Shown: positions 1 through 9,025, numbered from the stretch's first letter. The stretch: 64,000 nucleotides of DNA from Nocardiopsis_B sediminis (GCF_042650565.1 NZ_JBHSBH010000014.1:124001-188000), one strand, 5' to 3'. The notes: generated by a model not told the origin, from the sequence alone. Numbers and translations: made by a program.

Positions 1-1125
1 CTCAAGGGAGTCGCCGCCGAACTTCTCGACGGCGGCCTCGGCCAGGACCAGCGCGACCATGGCCTCGGCCACGACCCCCGCCGCGGGGACCGCGGTGACG
101 TCGCTGCGCTGGTGGTGGGCCTGCGCGGCCTCGCCGGTGGCGATGTCGACGGTGTCGAGGGCGCGCGGGACGGTCGCGATCGGCTTCATCGCGGCCCGGA
201 CGCGCAGCGGCTCGCCGGTGGTCATGCCGCCCTCGATGCCGCCCGCGCGGTTGCTGCGCCGGCGGACGCCGCCGGGACCGGGCTCGATCTCGTCGTGGGC
301 GGCCGAACCGCGCCGGGCGGCGGTGCGGAAGCCGTCGCCGACCTCGACGCCCTTGATGGCCTGGATGCCCATGAGCGCGCCGGCGAGGCGGGAGTCGAGC
401 CGGCGGTCCCAGTGGGTGTAGCCGCCCAGGCCGGGCGGGAGCCCGTAGGCGAGGACCTCGACCACGCCGCCCAGGGTGTCGCCGCTCTTCTTGGTGTCGT
501 CGACCTCGGCGACCATGCGGGCGCTGGTTTCGGGGTCGGCGCAGCGCAGCGGGTCGGCGTCGATGCGCTCCAGGTCGCCGGGGCCGGGCAGGGTGCCCTC
601 GGGGACCTCGATGGGGCCCATGGAGACCACGTGGCTGAGGATCTCCACGCCCAGGGCCTGGCGGCAGAAGGCGCGCGCGACCTCGCCGATGGCGACGCGC
701 GCGGCGGTCTCGCGGGCGCTGGCGCGCTCCAGGACCGGGCGGGCCTCGGCGTGGCCGTACTTCTGCATGCCGACGAGGTCGGCGTGGCCGGGGCGGGGGC
801 GGGTCAGGGGCTCGTTGCGCGCGACGCCGTCGAGCTCCTCGGCCGGGACGGGGTCGGGCGACATGACCTGTTCCCACTTGGGCCATTCGGTGTTGCCGAC
901 CTCGATGGCGATCGGGCCGCCCTGGGTGCGGCCGTGCCGGATGCCCCCGATGAGGGAGACCCGGTCCTGCTCGAATTTCATGCGGGCGCCCCGGCCGTAC
1001 CCGGCGCGACGGCGGCGCAGTGCGGCGGCGATGTCGTCCGAGGTGACGGCGACGCCGGCCGGTAGGCCCTCCAAGATCGCGACGAGTGCCGGTCCGTGGG
1101 ACTCCCCTGCGGTCAGCCAGCGCAT
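1..1125 (-). CDS. aroC: Chorismate synthase, C-terminus cut by window edge
   Basis: Makes chorismate from 5-enolpyruvylshikimate-3-phosphate, the last step of the shikimate pathway, in the cytosol with reduced FMN. The 375 visible codons show the family signatures: GESHG at residues 7-11, the catalytic-region RPGHADL (His114), and the late signature with RSNRAGGIEGG and TTGEP. Family length is about 390-400, so only some 15-25 residues lie beyond base 1. Two adjacent ATGs occur (ends 1128 and 1125); the second leaves a better distance from GAGG. In Streptomyces aroC sits with aroK and aroB, which may follow outside the window. Family assignment is certain; only the exact start is open. Confidence 0.96.
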   Translation of the reverse strand, partial: MRWLTAGESHGPALVAILEGLPAGVAVTSDDIAAALRRRRAGYGRGARMKFEQDRVSLIGGIRHGRTQGGPIAIEVGNTEWPKWEQVMSPDPVPAEELDGVARNEPLTRPRPGHADLVGMQKYGHAEARPVLERASARETAARVAIGEVARAFCRQALGVEILSHVVSMGPIEVPEGTLPGPGDLERIDADPLRCADPETSARMVAEVDDTKKSGDTLGGVVEVLAYGLPPGLGGYTHWDRRLDSRLAGALMGIQAIKGVEVGDGFRTAARRGSAAHDEIEPGPGGVRRRSNRAGGIEGGMTTGEPLRVRAAMKPIATVPRALDTVDIATGEAAQAHHQRSDVTAVPAAGVVAEAMVALVLAEAAVEKFGGDSLE

Positions 1126-1255
1126 CATGTCCTCGATCTTCCCATGGACCGGGTGGTCCCGGCACATCCGGGAGCGCCCCGGCCCGCCCCCGGACTTCCG
1201 GCGCCCGGAGCGTTTCCGTGTACGAGCGCGCCGCGCAGGCTGGACAATCTCGGGC

Positions 1256-2071
1256 ATGACCTCTTTCACCGACGACCTCCTCGCCTCCCTCTCGGAGCTG
1301 CCGCCGTGGCTCGTGGCGGCGACCGTTGTGGTGTTCATGGCGCTGGAGACGACGGCGTTCATCGGGCTGTTCGCACCGGGCGACCCGGTGGTGCTGGTGG
1401 CCGGGGCCACGGTGACCGATCCGCAGGGCTTCGCGCGGGTGGCGGGGGCGACCCTGGCGGGGGCGCTCATCGGGGAGACCGCGGGGTACCTGATCGGGCG
1501 GTGGGCGGGGGTGCGGTTCCGGCTGAGCCGGATGGGGCGCTGGATCGGCGAGGAGCGGTGGCTGCGCGCGGAGGAGGTCCTGGCCCGGCCGCGGGGCGGG
1601 CTGGCGATCGTGGGATCGCGGTTCGTGGCGGTCGTGCACGCGATCGTGCCGGTGCTGGCGGGCACGGTGCGGATGCCCTACCGGCGCTTCATCGCGTGGG
1701 CGATGCTCGGCAGCACGCTCTGGGCCCTGCTGCACGTGGGGATCGGCGCCACGGTCCGCGCCGCCTACGGCACCGATTCCGGCGGCCTCGGCTCGGTGAC
1801 GGCCGCGGTGCTGGTCGGCGGCGCGCTGCTCATGCTGATCGGGTGGGCGCCGCGCCGCCGGCCCTCACGGCAGGAGGGCGGCGGGGTCGCCGAACAGGAC
1901 CACGACGAACGCGGCGCCGATCATGAACGGGCCGAGGGGGATCTGGGTCTTGCGGCCGGCGCGGCCCAGCGCCATGAGGGTCAGGCCGAAGGCGGCGGAG
2001 CACAGGAAGGTGAGGAAGGCGCCCGACACCACCCCGCCGAGCCCGCCCCAGCCCATGTAGAGGCCGAGTAG
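1256..2071 (+). CDS. DedA/SNARE-associated family membrane protein with read-through tail
   Basis: Integral membrane protein of the DedA (VTT domain) family, whose members are implicated in lipid-carrier flipping and membrane homeostasis; the substrate here is unknown. The N-terminal segment contains the family-type FIGLFAPGDPVVLVAGA stretch, a G-rich re-entrant region around ETAGYLIGRWAG and a late RFVAVVHAIVPVLAGT block. The ATG at 1256 is divergent from aroC. The true family fold ends near residue 200. No stop appears there, so about 70 more hydrophilic Glu/Gly/Ala-rich residues are read antisense to the neighbouring peptidase gene, a 207-base convergent overlap. The tail is probably translated but not functional, or a stop was lost. 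Confidence 0.85.
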   Translation: MTSFTDDLLASLSELPPWLVAATVVVFMALETTAFIGLFAPGDPVVLVAGATVTDPQGFARVAGATLAGALIGETAGYLIGRWAGVRFRLSRMGRWIGEERWLRAEEVLARPRGGLAIVGSRFVAVVHAIVPVLAGTVRMPYRRFIAWAMLGSTLWALLHVGIGATVRAAYGTDSGGLGSVTAAVLVGGALLMLIGWAPRRRPSRQEGGGVAEQDHDERGADHERAEGDLGLAAGAAQRHEGQAEGGGAQEGEEGARHHPAEPAPAHVEAE

Positions 2072-2707
2072 CCCGGCGAGCTTGACGTCGCCCCAGCCCA
2101 TGCCCGCGGGGTAGATGAACCAGAGCAGCCAGTAGAACGCGGCGAGGGCGGCCATCCCGATGAGGGCGGTCACGAGGTTGGCGTAGGCGGGGCCGGTGGC
2201 GGGCTCGTAAGCGGGGGCGGGGGCGAAGGTGCCGTAGAGGACCAGCAGGACGGCAACGGGGTAGGACGGCAGGACCAGGACGTTGGGCAGCCGCTGGACG
2301 CGGGCGTCGATGACGGTGAGGACCACGCCGACGTAGAGGAGGAACAGCAGTGCCGGCACCCCGATGTCCGGCTCGACCGGGCGGGCGATGACGAGGGCGC
2401 CCGCGACGGCGAACACGATCGGGACCCCCCAGGCGACCGCCGCCGAGGGCCGGACCTCCTGGGCGCAGGCGGGGCAGCGTCCGTGCTTCCAGAACCCCGG
2501 GACCCGCGAGAGGCCGGGCAGCCAGCTGACGAACGGGATCTCGGCCCCGCAGTGCGGGCAGGTGGGCGGCGGAGGCGGCCCGTCGTCGCCGGGATCGGGG
2601 TCGTGCCGGGGGAAGAGGGGCACGAGCCTGCCGGCGGCCCTGCCGATGGGCACGCCGACACCGCCGAAGATCAGCGCCAGTACTGCGGCGAGGACGAAGT
2701 CGACCAT
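1865..2707 (-). CDS. Prepilin peptidase (A24 family)
   Basis: Membrane aspartyl protease that cuts, and in many members N-methylates, type IV prepilin-like proteins. The 280 residues contain an N-terminal helix, a cytosolic zinc loop with C50-x2-C53 and C78-x2-C81, and several membrane helices. The two catalytic aspartates are Asp134 in TVIDARVQRLPN and Asp207 in the GMGWGDVKLAG motif, matching the GxGxxD family rule. An ATG start at 2707 gives normal length. No pilin or secretion ATPase gene is visible nearby, so the substrates must be encoded elsewhere. Its 3' end overlaps the DedA reading frame on the other strand. Type IV or Tad pilus assembly is likely but inferred. Confidence 0.93.
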   Translation of the reverse strand: MVDFVLAAVLALIFGGVGVPIGRAAGRLVPLFPRHDPDPGDDGPPPPPTCPHCGAEIPFVSWLPGLSRVPGFWKHGRCPACAQEVRPSAAVAWGVPIVFAVAGALVIARPVEPDIGVPALLFLLYVGVVLTVIDARVQRLPNVLVLPSYPVAVLLVLYGTFAPAPAYEPATGPAYANLVTALIGMAALAAFYWLLWFIYPAGMGWGDVKLAGLLGLYMGWGGLGGVVSGAFLTFLCSAAFGLTLMALGRAGRKTQIPLGPFMIGAAFVVVLFGDPAALLP

Positions 2708-2758
2708 GTGGACAACCCTTGCTGGATCGGGGGGCGCGCCGGGGCAGGGGCGGTGCGG

Positions 2759-3463
2759 TCAGGTGTCGCGCCGGGCGCGGACCACGGCGCTGAGTTCGAC
2801 CCCGCCGGGCAGGACGGGCCCCAGCTCGTCGGCGAGCCGCTGGGCGACGCGGCGCAGGGACTGGTCGTCGCGGCGGTCGAGTTCGAGGCGGACCCCGATG
2901 TCGGCGCGGTCGGAGGCGTGGATGCGCACGCGCTGGATCCCGAACTCGGTGTGGGTGACGCGGTAGATGCGGGCGAGGACGTCGGGGTCGTCCTTGGGCT
3001 CGGGAACGGCGCCGTGCTCGGCGAGCGCGGCGAGGAAACGGCCCTGGACGGCGTAGGTGACCGGGCCGGCGACGTCGACGACGAGGGCGTCGGCGGCCTC
3101 GTCGACGGCGGCGCGGCAGGCGTCGACGGTGGTGAAGGGCACCGGGCGGGCGTCCTCGCGCCACCGCCGGACGCTGTCGACGCTGGTGAAGGCGAGGACG
3201 CCGCGGCGGCCGTCGGCCCCGGTGAGCACGGGGACGGCGACCTCGCTGTGCTTGTCGCGCTTGAGGCCGTCGATGCCGGTCTCGACCTCGGTGGGGACGG
3301 CGACGACGGGGACGAGCAGCCGTGAGGGGCCCAGGGCAGCGAGGACCTGCCGGTCGCCGGCGGCGCCCCGGGCATAGGCGGCGAGCCGTTCGGCGACCAG
3401 GGGGTCGGCGGAGCCGTCGTCGTCGCGGAAGCGCTGGGCGCCGAGGATGGTGGGGCCGGTCAC
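2759..3463 (-). CDS. SseB family protein
   Basis: A 234-residue protein with an SseB-like N-terminal domain (region around LAALGPSRLLVPVVAVPTE) followed by a stretch common in actinobacterial homologues (VLAFTSVDSVRRW, PVPFTTVDACRAAV). It resembles proteins annotated 'SseB family'; their biochemical role is not established. A GTG at 3463 is chosen because AGGAG lies 13 bases upstream and homologues begin with a TGPTILGAQ-like sequence; the frame stays open further upstream but without family resemblance. It is divergent from the YceI gene and 51 bases upstream of the prepilin peptidase, so the two may be co-transcribed. Confidence 0.8.
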   Translation of the reverse strand: MTGPTILGAQRFRDDDGSADPLVAERLAAYARGAAGDRQVLAALGPSRLLVPVVAVPTEVETGIDGLKRDKHSEVAVPVLTGADGRRGVLAFTSVDSVRRWREDARPVPFTTVDACRAAVDEAADALVVDVAGPVTYAVQGRFLAALAEHGAVPEPKDDPDVLARIYRVTHTEFGIQRVRIHASDRADIGVRLELDRRDDQSLRRVAQRLADELGPVLPGGVELSAVVRARRDT

Positions 3464-3732
3464 GACGGGCTCAACGCTCCTGATCTTCTGCTCCGGCAGA
3501 ACTCGGATTCCGCCCGAATCAACACCATCGTCATCATCGTGGACCAGCCTAACGGTGGGTGCGCGCGTGAGCTGGGGATGCGCCGCACAGGGATGGCGGA
3601 TTCGCCGAAGGCGGAATAGGAACCTCTTGCAAAGAAGTTGTTTCTCCGTGAAGCTTTCATCCTTCCATGACCGCCATGTCACGGAACGTTACAGTTGGAC
3701 CACCGCCCCATACGGGGACGATAGGGGGAATC

Positions 3733-4275
3733 ATGCCTGAACAGCAGCTCGTGCCGGGCACCTGGCAGATCGACACCGCCCACTCGGAGGTCGGCTTCTC
3801 CGTGCGGCACATGATGGTCAGCCGGGTACGCGGCCGGTTCGAGAAGTTCGACGCGGTGCTCACGGTCGAGGAGGACCCGTTCGCATCCTCGGCGCGCGCC
3901 ACGATCGACGCGACGTCCATCAACACCGACAACCAGCAGCGCGACGACCACGTGCGCTCCGCCGACTTCTTCGACGTCGCCGACCACCCGGAGTGGACGT
4001 TCGTCTCGACGGGTGCGCGCCAGGCGGGCGACGACTTCATCCTCGCCGGCGACCTCACCATCAAGGGCAATACCCGCCCGGTGGAGCTGAAGCTGGAGTT
4101 CAACGGCGTCACCAAGGACCCCTACGGCCTGACCCGCGCCGGGTTCCACGCCGAGACCGAGATCAGCCGCAAGGAGTTCGGGGTCGACATCGAGATGCCC
4201 ATGGACGGCGGCGGCGTGGTCGTCGGCGACCGCATCAAGGTCGAGATCGACGCCGAGTTCACCCTCCAGGAGTAG
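3733..4275 (+). CDS. YceI family protein
   Basis: A 180-residue YceI-like protein. The family forms a lipocalin-like barrel that binds isoprenoid or similar amphiphilic molecules. Visible hallmarks are PGTWQIDTAHSEVGFSVRHM at the N-terminus, SINTDNQQRDDHVRSADFFD in the middle, and GDLTIKGNTRPVELKLEF plus RKEFGVDIEMP toward the C-terminus. There is no signal peptide, so unlike E. coli YceI it should be cytosolic. The ATG at 3733 is preceded by GGGGGAA at a normal distance. The 269 bases upstream separate it from the divergent SseB-family gene and presumably hold both promoters. The ligand cannot be read from the sequence. Confidence 0.92.
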   Translation: MPEQQLVPGTWQIDTAHSEVGFSVRHMMVSRVRGRFEKFDAVLTVEEDPFASSARATIDATSINTDNQQRDDHVRSADFFDVADHPEWTFVSTGARQAGDDFILAGDLTIKGNTRPVELKLEFNGVTKDPYGLTRAGFHAETEISRKEFGVDIEMPMDGGGVVVGDRIKVEIDAEFTLQE

Positions 4276-4420
4276 CGGCCGGGACGAGCGTCACCGGCAC
4301 GGGCGGGCCCCGCGGCGGGCGGGCGCGGCCTGCGGGCCCGCCTGCCGTAGGCTCGTCGGGCCACAGTGTCGCCCGGGTCCGCCCGCGCGTCCGTGCCCGT
4401 CGCTTCCCGGAAGGGGTCCC

Positions 4421-4735
4421 GTGCCGGCATCGCCGTTCCCGCCCGAGGTCGTCCGCGCGGTCACCGCGCACATGAACGACGACCACGCCGACGACACCCT
4501 GCTGATCTGCCGCGCGCTGGGCGGCCGGCCCGATGCGGAGTCGGCCCGGATGACCGGCCTCGACGGCGCGGGCGGCGACTACGTCGCCGTGGTCGGCGGC
4601 GCGGAGGTTCCCGTGCGCATCCCCTGGTCGGAGCCGCTGACCGAGCGCGCCCAGATCCGCCGCGAGGTCGTGCGGATGTACCGGGAGGCGTGCCGACGCT
4701 TGGGCTTGGCCCCGCGCGGCGAGACCGAGCACTGA
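4421..4735 (+). CDS. DUF2470 domain protein
   Basis: Small 104-residue protein made of a DUF2470 domain alone. This is the module found at the C-terminus of HugZ-type haem oxygenases and other FMN-binding split-barrel proteins. The signature AHMNDDHADDTLLICRALGG is at residues 16-35 and YVAVVGG...VRIPW follows. Start is GTG at 4421 with GGAAGGGG upstream. As there is no split-barrel domain, it is not a complete haem-degrading enzyme; stand-alone copies are common in actinobacteria and their role is unknown. A 9-bp hairpin lies downstream at 4822-4844. Confidence 0.86.
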   Translation: MPASPFPPEVVRAVTAHMNDDHADDTLLICRALGGRPDAESARMTGLDGAGGDYVAVVGGAEVPVRIPWSEPLTERAQIRREVVRMYREACRRLGLAPRGETEH

Positions 4736-4821
4736 GCGGCACCGGGCGCCCGCGCGAGCGGCGGGGCCGGCGGCCGTGCCGCACAGCGCCGAGGCGTGTC
4801 CCTTAGGGGAAATACCCGTGT

Positions 4822-4844
4822 CGCCCGCCCTGCGCGGGCGGGCG
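4822..4844 (+). terminator. Terminator-like hairpin after DUF2470 gene
   Basis: A perfect 9-bp stem (4822-4830 with 4836-4844) and a five-base loop. There is no T-run, which is common for actinobacterial terminators. It lies between the DUF2470 stop and the promoter of the following kinase gene, so it probably separates the two transcripts. Confidence 0.5.
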
Positions 4845-4853
4845 GGGCTCGCC

Positions 4854-4859
4854 TAGTCT
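4854..4859 (+). promoter_or_regulatory. Possible -10 element for the large kinase gene
   Basis: TAGTCT fits the actinobacterial TANNNT -10 pattern and lies just after the hairpin, about 70 bases before the chosen ATG of the kinase. No good -35 hexamer is evident, so this is a weak call. Confidence 0.3.
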
Positions 4860-4930
4860 GGAAGGCACGGCGCCCGCCCCCTGCGGGAACCGCCGACGGC
4901 CGCAAGACTGCGAAAGACACTGCCTCGACG

Positions 4931-7606
4931 ATGGTCACACCCGAGCCCTCGGACCCCGCGTCTCCCACCCGCCGAGTCGAGCCCGCGCCCGCGACGGCCC
5001 GCCTCGACCCCGGTCGCGCGCGGACACGCTGGGCCACCCGCATCCTGCGGCCGGGCGCCGCCACCACCGTCACCGACACCCTGCCCGACGCCCCGGCCGG
5101 CGCCACCGCCCGGCTGCGCCGGCCCACCGCCTCGGGGGCGGCGCCCCCGCCGGCCGGCCCGGCCGCGCCGTCGTGGTGGCAGCGGGCGTTCGGGCCGCTC
5201 ATCACCTGGTTCTCCCGGCTGATCGCGCGGGTGGTCGTGGGACCGGCGGGCGAGATCGACTACGCGATCCCCGCCGAGCTGCGCCGCTCCTACAACGTCC
5301 TCGGCTACATCGGCTCGGGCGGGGAGGCCGTGGTCTACCTCGCCGAGCCCGGCGGGACAACGCGCGGCGACAGCGGCGGCGGCCAGGGCGGCGGCACCGG
5401 CACGGGCCGGCGGATCGCGCTGAAGGTCTACCGGCCGGGCCACGACATCAACCGCGAGCTCCTCGACCGCCTGCGCGCCCGCGGCGAGGCCGACCCGCAC
5501 ACCCCCGCCATCCACGGCTACGGCACCGCCCGCAGCTCGTGGGGCGAGGACGTCGCGTGGGAGGCGCAGGAGTACTTCGCCCACGGGTCGCTGCGCTCGC
5601 TGATGGACGACGCGCCCCTCAGCCCCGATCGCGCCCGCGCGGTGGTCGAGGCGGTCGCCGCGTGCCTGCACCACTGGCAGGACTCCCTCCAGCACAACCA
5701 CACCGACGTCAAACCCGAGAACCTGCTGGTGCGCAGCCTCGACCCGCCGGTGTTCGCGCTCACCGACTTCGGCGGCGCGGTCCGCGCCACCATGAGCCGC
5801 GTCTACGGCGGGCTGGCCATCACCGAGGACTACGCCGCCCCCGAAGTGGTAGAGGGCCGGCGCGAGGCGCCCGCCGCCTGGTGGTCGCTCGGCGTCATGG
5901 TGCACGAGATGATGACCGGGCGCCGACCCGAGCGGGGCGAGAACTGGCTCACGGCGCGCAGCACCGAGGTCGACGTCTCCGCCATCGCCGACGACGCCTG
6001 GCGGCTGCTGGCGCGCGGCCTGCTGACCCCGGCGCCCTCGGCCCGGTGGGGCCACGCCGAAGTGCGGCAGTGGCTGGCCGGCGAGCGGCCGAGCCTGGTC
6101 AAGGCGCGCTCCCACGCGCCCATCCGGTTCGCCGACGTCACCCACGAGGACGCGCCGAGCCTCGCGTTCGACCTGCTCGACCGCTCCGACAAGGGCGAGG
6201 TGTGGCTGCGCACCCACTGGCCGACCCTGCGCACCTGGCTCGACCGCGAGGTCAACGACTACACGTTCGACCGCGCCTACCTGACCGATCTCGACGCGCA
6301 CCCCGAACGGGTGCACCTGGCCATCAGCGCGCTGGGGGCCAGGTTCGTGCCGGGGATGCCGCCGCGCTTCCGGGGCCACGAGGTCAGCGCCGACGGCGTC
6401 CTGGCGCTGGCGACGGGCGACCGAAGCCGGCACGGGGTGCTGCGCGAGGCCGTCGAGCTGGGGGCGCTGGGCCTCGCCGCCCGCCACTGGTGCGGCCACC
6501 CCGCCTGCCGCGCCGAGGGCGCGGGGCGGTGCGCGCTGCTGGAGCGGGTCCAGCACGAGGCGCCGCTGATCATGGCCGAGGTGCGCACCTCCGTGGACCG
6601 GATCGGCGCCGACGTGAGCGACGCCCGCGGCCTGCCCGCCCACGAGTGGGACTCCGCGTGGGCGCACGCCGTCGAACTGGTCCTGGACCCCGATGCGGCC
6701 GTGCGGACCCGGCGGACGCTGCGGGCGCAGTCGTGGCACCCGGCCCAGCGCAGCAGCGCGCCGCACGCCGGGTGGTGGCGCGAGCAGCGAACCGCGGGGC
6801 TGCGGGGGCGCGCGGGCGAGACCGCGGCCATCGCGGCGCTGGTCACCGCGACCCTGCTGCTGCCCGCGGCCACGCGGTCGGGGGCGGTGCAGCGCGACCG
6901 CGACCGCGCCGACAGCCGCGCGCGCCTGCAAGGCCGCTGGGACGCCGCCACCGGGGCGATCGGCGCGGGGTGGGCCCGCATACGCGGCCACGTCGCCGGC
7001 GCCGCCCACCGCGGTCCGGGAGCCGCCGGGCCCGGAACCGCCGGTCCGGGGGTTCCGCCCGCCTACGACCCCTACGCGCCTCCCGCCGGTACCCCGGAGG
7101 AACGGCGCCACCTGCGCCGCCGGCGCAGCGAGCAGAAGCGCGTCGACCGCGGCATGGCGCAGATCCAGCGCGCGATGGGCGCGGGTCGCTGCCGCAGGTT
7201 CGCCTACCCCGCCGGGCTGCTGGGCCTCCTCGACGGCCTCGGCCGCTGGCTGCGCGCCGACGGCTTCTTCCCCGAGATCACCACCCCATGGGTGTCGGCC
7301 TACGAGAGCGCGGTCGACTTCAGCCAGAGCCCCCCGGTATCGGCCCTGGCGGGCGCGGCCGACGCGGTGGTGAGCCTGCTCCCGGCCGACACCGGCCACG
7401 CGTGGTGGACCCCCGTCGTGCTGGGGGTGGTCCTCTACCTCCTGGGCCGGACGGCCGCCGGCCGCAAACGCAAGGCCCGCACCCAGCTGATCGCCTACCG
7501 CCTGGCGGTGGCGGGCTCGGTGGCGATGCTCCTGCTCCTGCTCAGCACCGGCTTCCTCACGGTCGCCGCGGGCATCCTGATCCCGCTCCACAACCTGATG
7601 GCGTAG
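4931..7606 (+). CDS. Large membrane-associated protein kinase of unknown role
   Basis: An 891-residue protein with a eukaryotic-type kinase fold. About 110 Ala/Pro/Thr-rich residues come first. The kinase domain follows (about 120-390): glycine loop YIGSGGEAVVYLAEP, ATP lysine Lys165 in ALKVYRPG, catalytic Asp259 and Lys261 in HTDVKPENLL, metal Asp279 in LTDFGG, and an APE motif. All catalytic residues are present, so it should be active. The middle (about 395-620) holds a conserved-looking block with clustered cysteines (CGHPAC..C). The C-terminal 200 residues have a basic Arg-rich segment and hydrophobic membrane segments. It has no PASTA domain or companion phosphatase and stands alone. 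The ATG at 4931 lacks a clear ribosome site. Substrate unknown. Confidence 0.82.
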   Translation: MVTPEPSDPASPTRRVEPAPATARLDPGRARTRWATRILRPGAATTVTDTLPDAPAGATARLRRPTASGAAPPPAGPAAPSWWQRAFGPLITWFSRLIARVVVGPAGEIDYAIPAELRRSYNVLGYIGSGGEAVVYLAEPGGTTRGDSGGGQGGGTGTGRRIALKVYRPGHDINRELLDRLRARGEADPHTPAIHGYGTARSSWGEDVAWEAQEYFAHGSLRSLMDDAPLSPDRARAVVEAVAACLHHWQDSLQHNHTDVKPENLLVRSLDPPVFALTDFGGAVRATMSRVYGGLAITEDYAAPEVVEGRREAPAAWWSLGVMVHEMMTGRRPERGENWLTARSTEVDVSAIADDAWRLLARGLLTPAPSARWGHAEVRQWLAGERPSLVKARSHAPIRFADVTHEDAPSLAFDLLDRSDKGEVWLRTHWPTLRTWLDREVNDYTFDRAYLTDLDAHPERVHLAISALGARFVPGMPPRFRGHEVSADGVLALATGDRSRHGVLREAVELGALGLAARHWCGHPACRAEGAGRCALLERVQHEAPLIMAEVRTSVDRIGADVSDARGLPAHEWDSAWAHAVELVLDPDAAVRTRRTLRAQSWHPAQRSSAPHAGWWREQRTAGLRGRAGETAAIAALVTATLLLPAATRSGAVQRDRDRADSRARLQGRWDAATGAIGAGWARIRGHVAGAAHRGPGAAGPGTAGPGVPPAYDPYAPPAGTPEERRHLRRRRSEQKRVDRGMAQIQRAMGAGRCRRFAYPAGLLGLLDGLGRWLRADGFFPEITTPWVSAYESAVDFSQSPPVSALAGAADAVVSLLPADTGHAWWTPVVLGVVLYLLGRTAAGRKRKARTQLIAYRLAVAGSVAMLLLLLSTGFLTVAAGILIPLHNLMA

Positions 7607-7621
7607 TCCCCCGCCGGGGAC
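7606..7621 (+). terminator. Small GC hairpin at the kinase stop codon
   Basis: A 6-bp stem with a 4-base loop starting at the last base of the kinase stop codon. It could end the kinase transcript but is short and has no T-run. Confidence 0.35.
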
Positions 7622-8022
7622 CCTGTCTGCACGCCGGTGTTCATGACCGGCCACCAGTGGCGGCCTGAGTCCGGCGCACCAGCGGCGGCCCCGGCACCCG
7701 CACTGGCCGGCCCGGCCGCAACGCGCGGCGCCCACCCTCCCGGCAGCGTGACCGCCCGGCGGTGATCGGCTCGGGCGTCTCGTGGAGCCGTGACGGCGCA
7801 TGGCCGACGTCACCGGCCCCCGATCCCCTCGTCCTCGCCGGGTGGCCGTCCGGCTCCAGGGCCGCACCCACCCGCAGAGCGGCAGGAGATCCCGGCAGGG
7901 ATCCGCGGTCCCCGACGGTCGTGCCGTCTGCCCCCGCGTGCGCAGCGTGCATCGGGCGGCGCTCCGGAACCACGGCGGCTATGATCGCTCGGGATCACTC
8001 GCGATCGGGAAGACGGTGTGCT
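7622..8022. other. Non-coding stretch between kinase and epimerase genes
   Basis: About 400 bases with open frames on both strands but no ribosome-binding site, recognisable domain or coherent protein. An in-frame ATG at 7981 is the alternative start of the epimerase gene. I see no promoter I would defend. Confidence 0.5.
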
Positions 8023-8934
8023 GTGGCCGATGTGATCGAACTGGCCGCCGGAGGGTACCGCGCGGTGGTCGGGCGGCATGGGGCCGGGCTGCTGCGGCTG
8101 GAATGGCGTGGGCATGACCTGGTGTGGCCCTGTGATGATCCCGCCGACCCCGTGGCGTTCCAGGGGCGGCTGCTGGCGCCCTGGCCCAACCGGGTCGCCG
8201 ATGGCCGCTACGTGTTCGCCGGGGCCGAGCACTGCCTGACCGTCACCGAGCCGGAGCGTGCCACCGCTCTGCACGGCCTCGTGCACTCCGCAACGTGGCT
8301 GCCGGTGGAGACCGGTCCCGATCGCGTCCGGCTCGCGTTCACCCTCGACGGCGCCCCCGGCTACCCCTTCCGGCTGGAGCTCGCCGCGGACTACCGGCTC
8401 GACCCCGCCGAGGGGCTGCACGTGCACGTGGGGGCGCGCAACATCGGCGCCGCCGCCGCGCCCTACGGCACCGGCGCCCACCCCTACCTGCGGGTCGCGG
8501 GCGCGCTGGACGACGCCGTGCTGCGGCTGCCCGCCCGGTCGCGGCTGCCCGTGGACGGCCGCCTGCTGCCCGCCGGCGCCCCCGAGCCGGTCGAGGGCAC
8601 CGAGCACGACTTCGGGAACGCCCGGCGCATCGGGGCCACCGTCTTCGACACCGCGTTCACCGGCCTGCGCCGCGACGCCGAGGGCCGGGCGTGGACCGTG
8701 CTGTCGGGCGGCGGCCGGTCGGTGGGTCTGTGGGCGGACGAGTCCTTCGGCTGGCTCCAGGTGTTCAGCGCCGACGGCCTGCCCGGCGGCCTGCACCGCA
8801 GCGGGCTGGCGGTGGAGCCCATGACCTGTCCGCCCAACGCCTTCGCGACGGGGACCGACCTGGCGGTGCTGGCGCCCGGCGCGGTGTCGGGCGCGCGGTT
8901 CGGGATCCGGGCGCTGGAGCCCGGCCGCGGCTGA
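8023..8934 (+). CDS. Aldose 1-epimerase family protein
   Basis: Galactose-mutarotase-like enzyme of 303 residues, expected to interconvert anomers of an aldose or a phospho-sugar in the cytosol. Family residues are visible: substrate-binding Arg57 in PWPNRVADG, the HGLVH pair (His84, His88), catalytic-type His153 in TGAHPYLRV and catalytic-base Glu265 in LAVEPMTCPPNAF. The GTG at 8023 is chosen because GGGAAGA precedes it; an in-frame ATG at 7981 would add 14 residues. It stands alone, with no sugar operon around it, so the sugar is undetermined. It converges with the MocA-like gene. Confidence 0.92.
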   Translation: MADVIELAAGGYRAVVGRHGAGLLRLEWRGHDLVWPCDDPADPVAFQGRLLAPWPNRVADGRYVFAGAEHCLTVTEPERATALHGLVHSATWLPVETGPDRVRLAFTLDGAPGYPFRLELAADYRLDPAEGLHVHVGARNIGAAAAPYGTGAHPYLRVAGALDDAVLRLPARSRLPVDGRLLPAGAPEPVEGTEHDFGNARRIGATVFDTAFTGLRRDAEGRAWTVLSGGGRSVGLWADESFGWLQVFSADGLPGGLHRSGLAVEPMTCPPNAFATGTDLAVLAPGAVSGARFGIRALEPGRG

Positions 8935-9025
8935 CCGGATCGCTCTTGCCGCCGCCCCGGCCGACTCCCCTGGCACCGCCTGAAAGGCCTGCCCCGGGCC
9001 GGCCCCCTCGCCGCGGCGGCGCCCC

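Noticed and set aside
4853..7867. A 1004-codon frame on the minus strand opposite the large kinase
   Set aside because: It is antisense to a protein with full kinase motifs, is Arg/Gly/Ala/Val-rich with no domain, and has no ribosome site; an effect of high GC at third positions.
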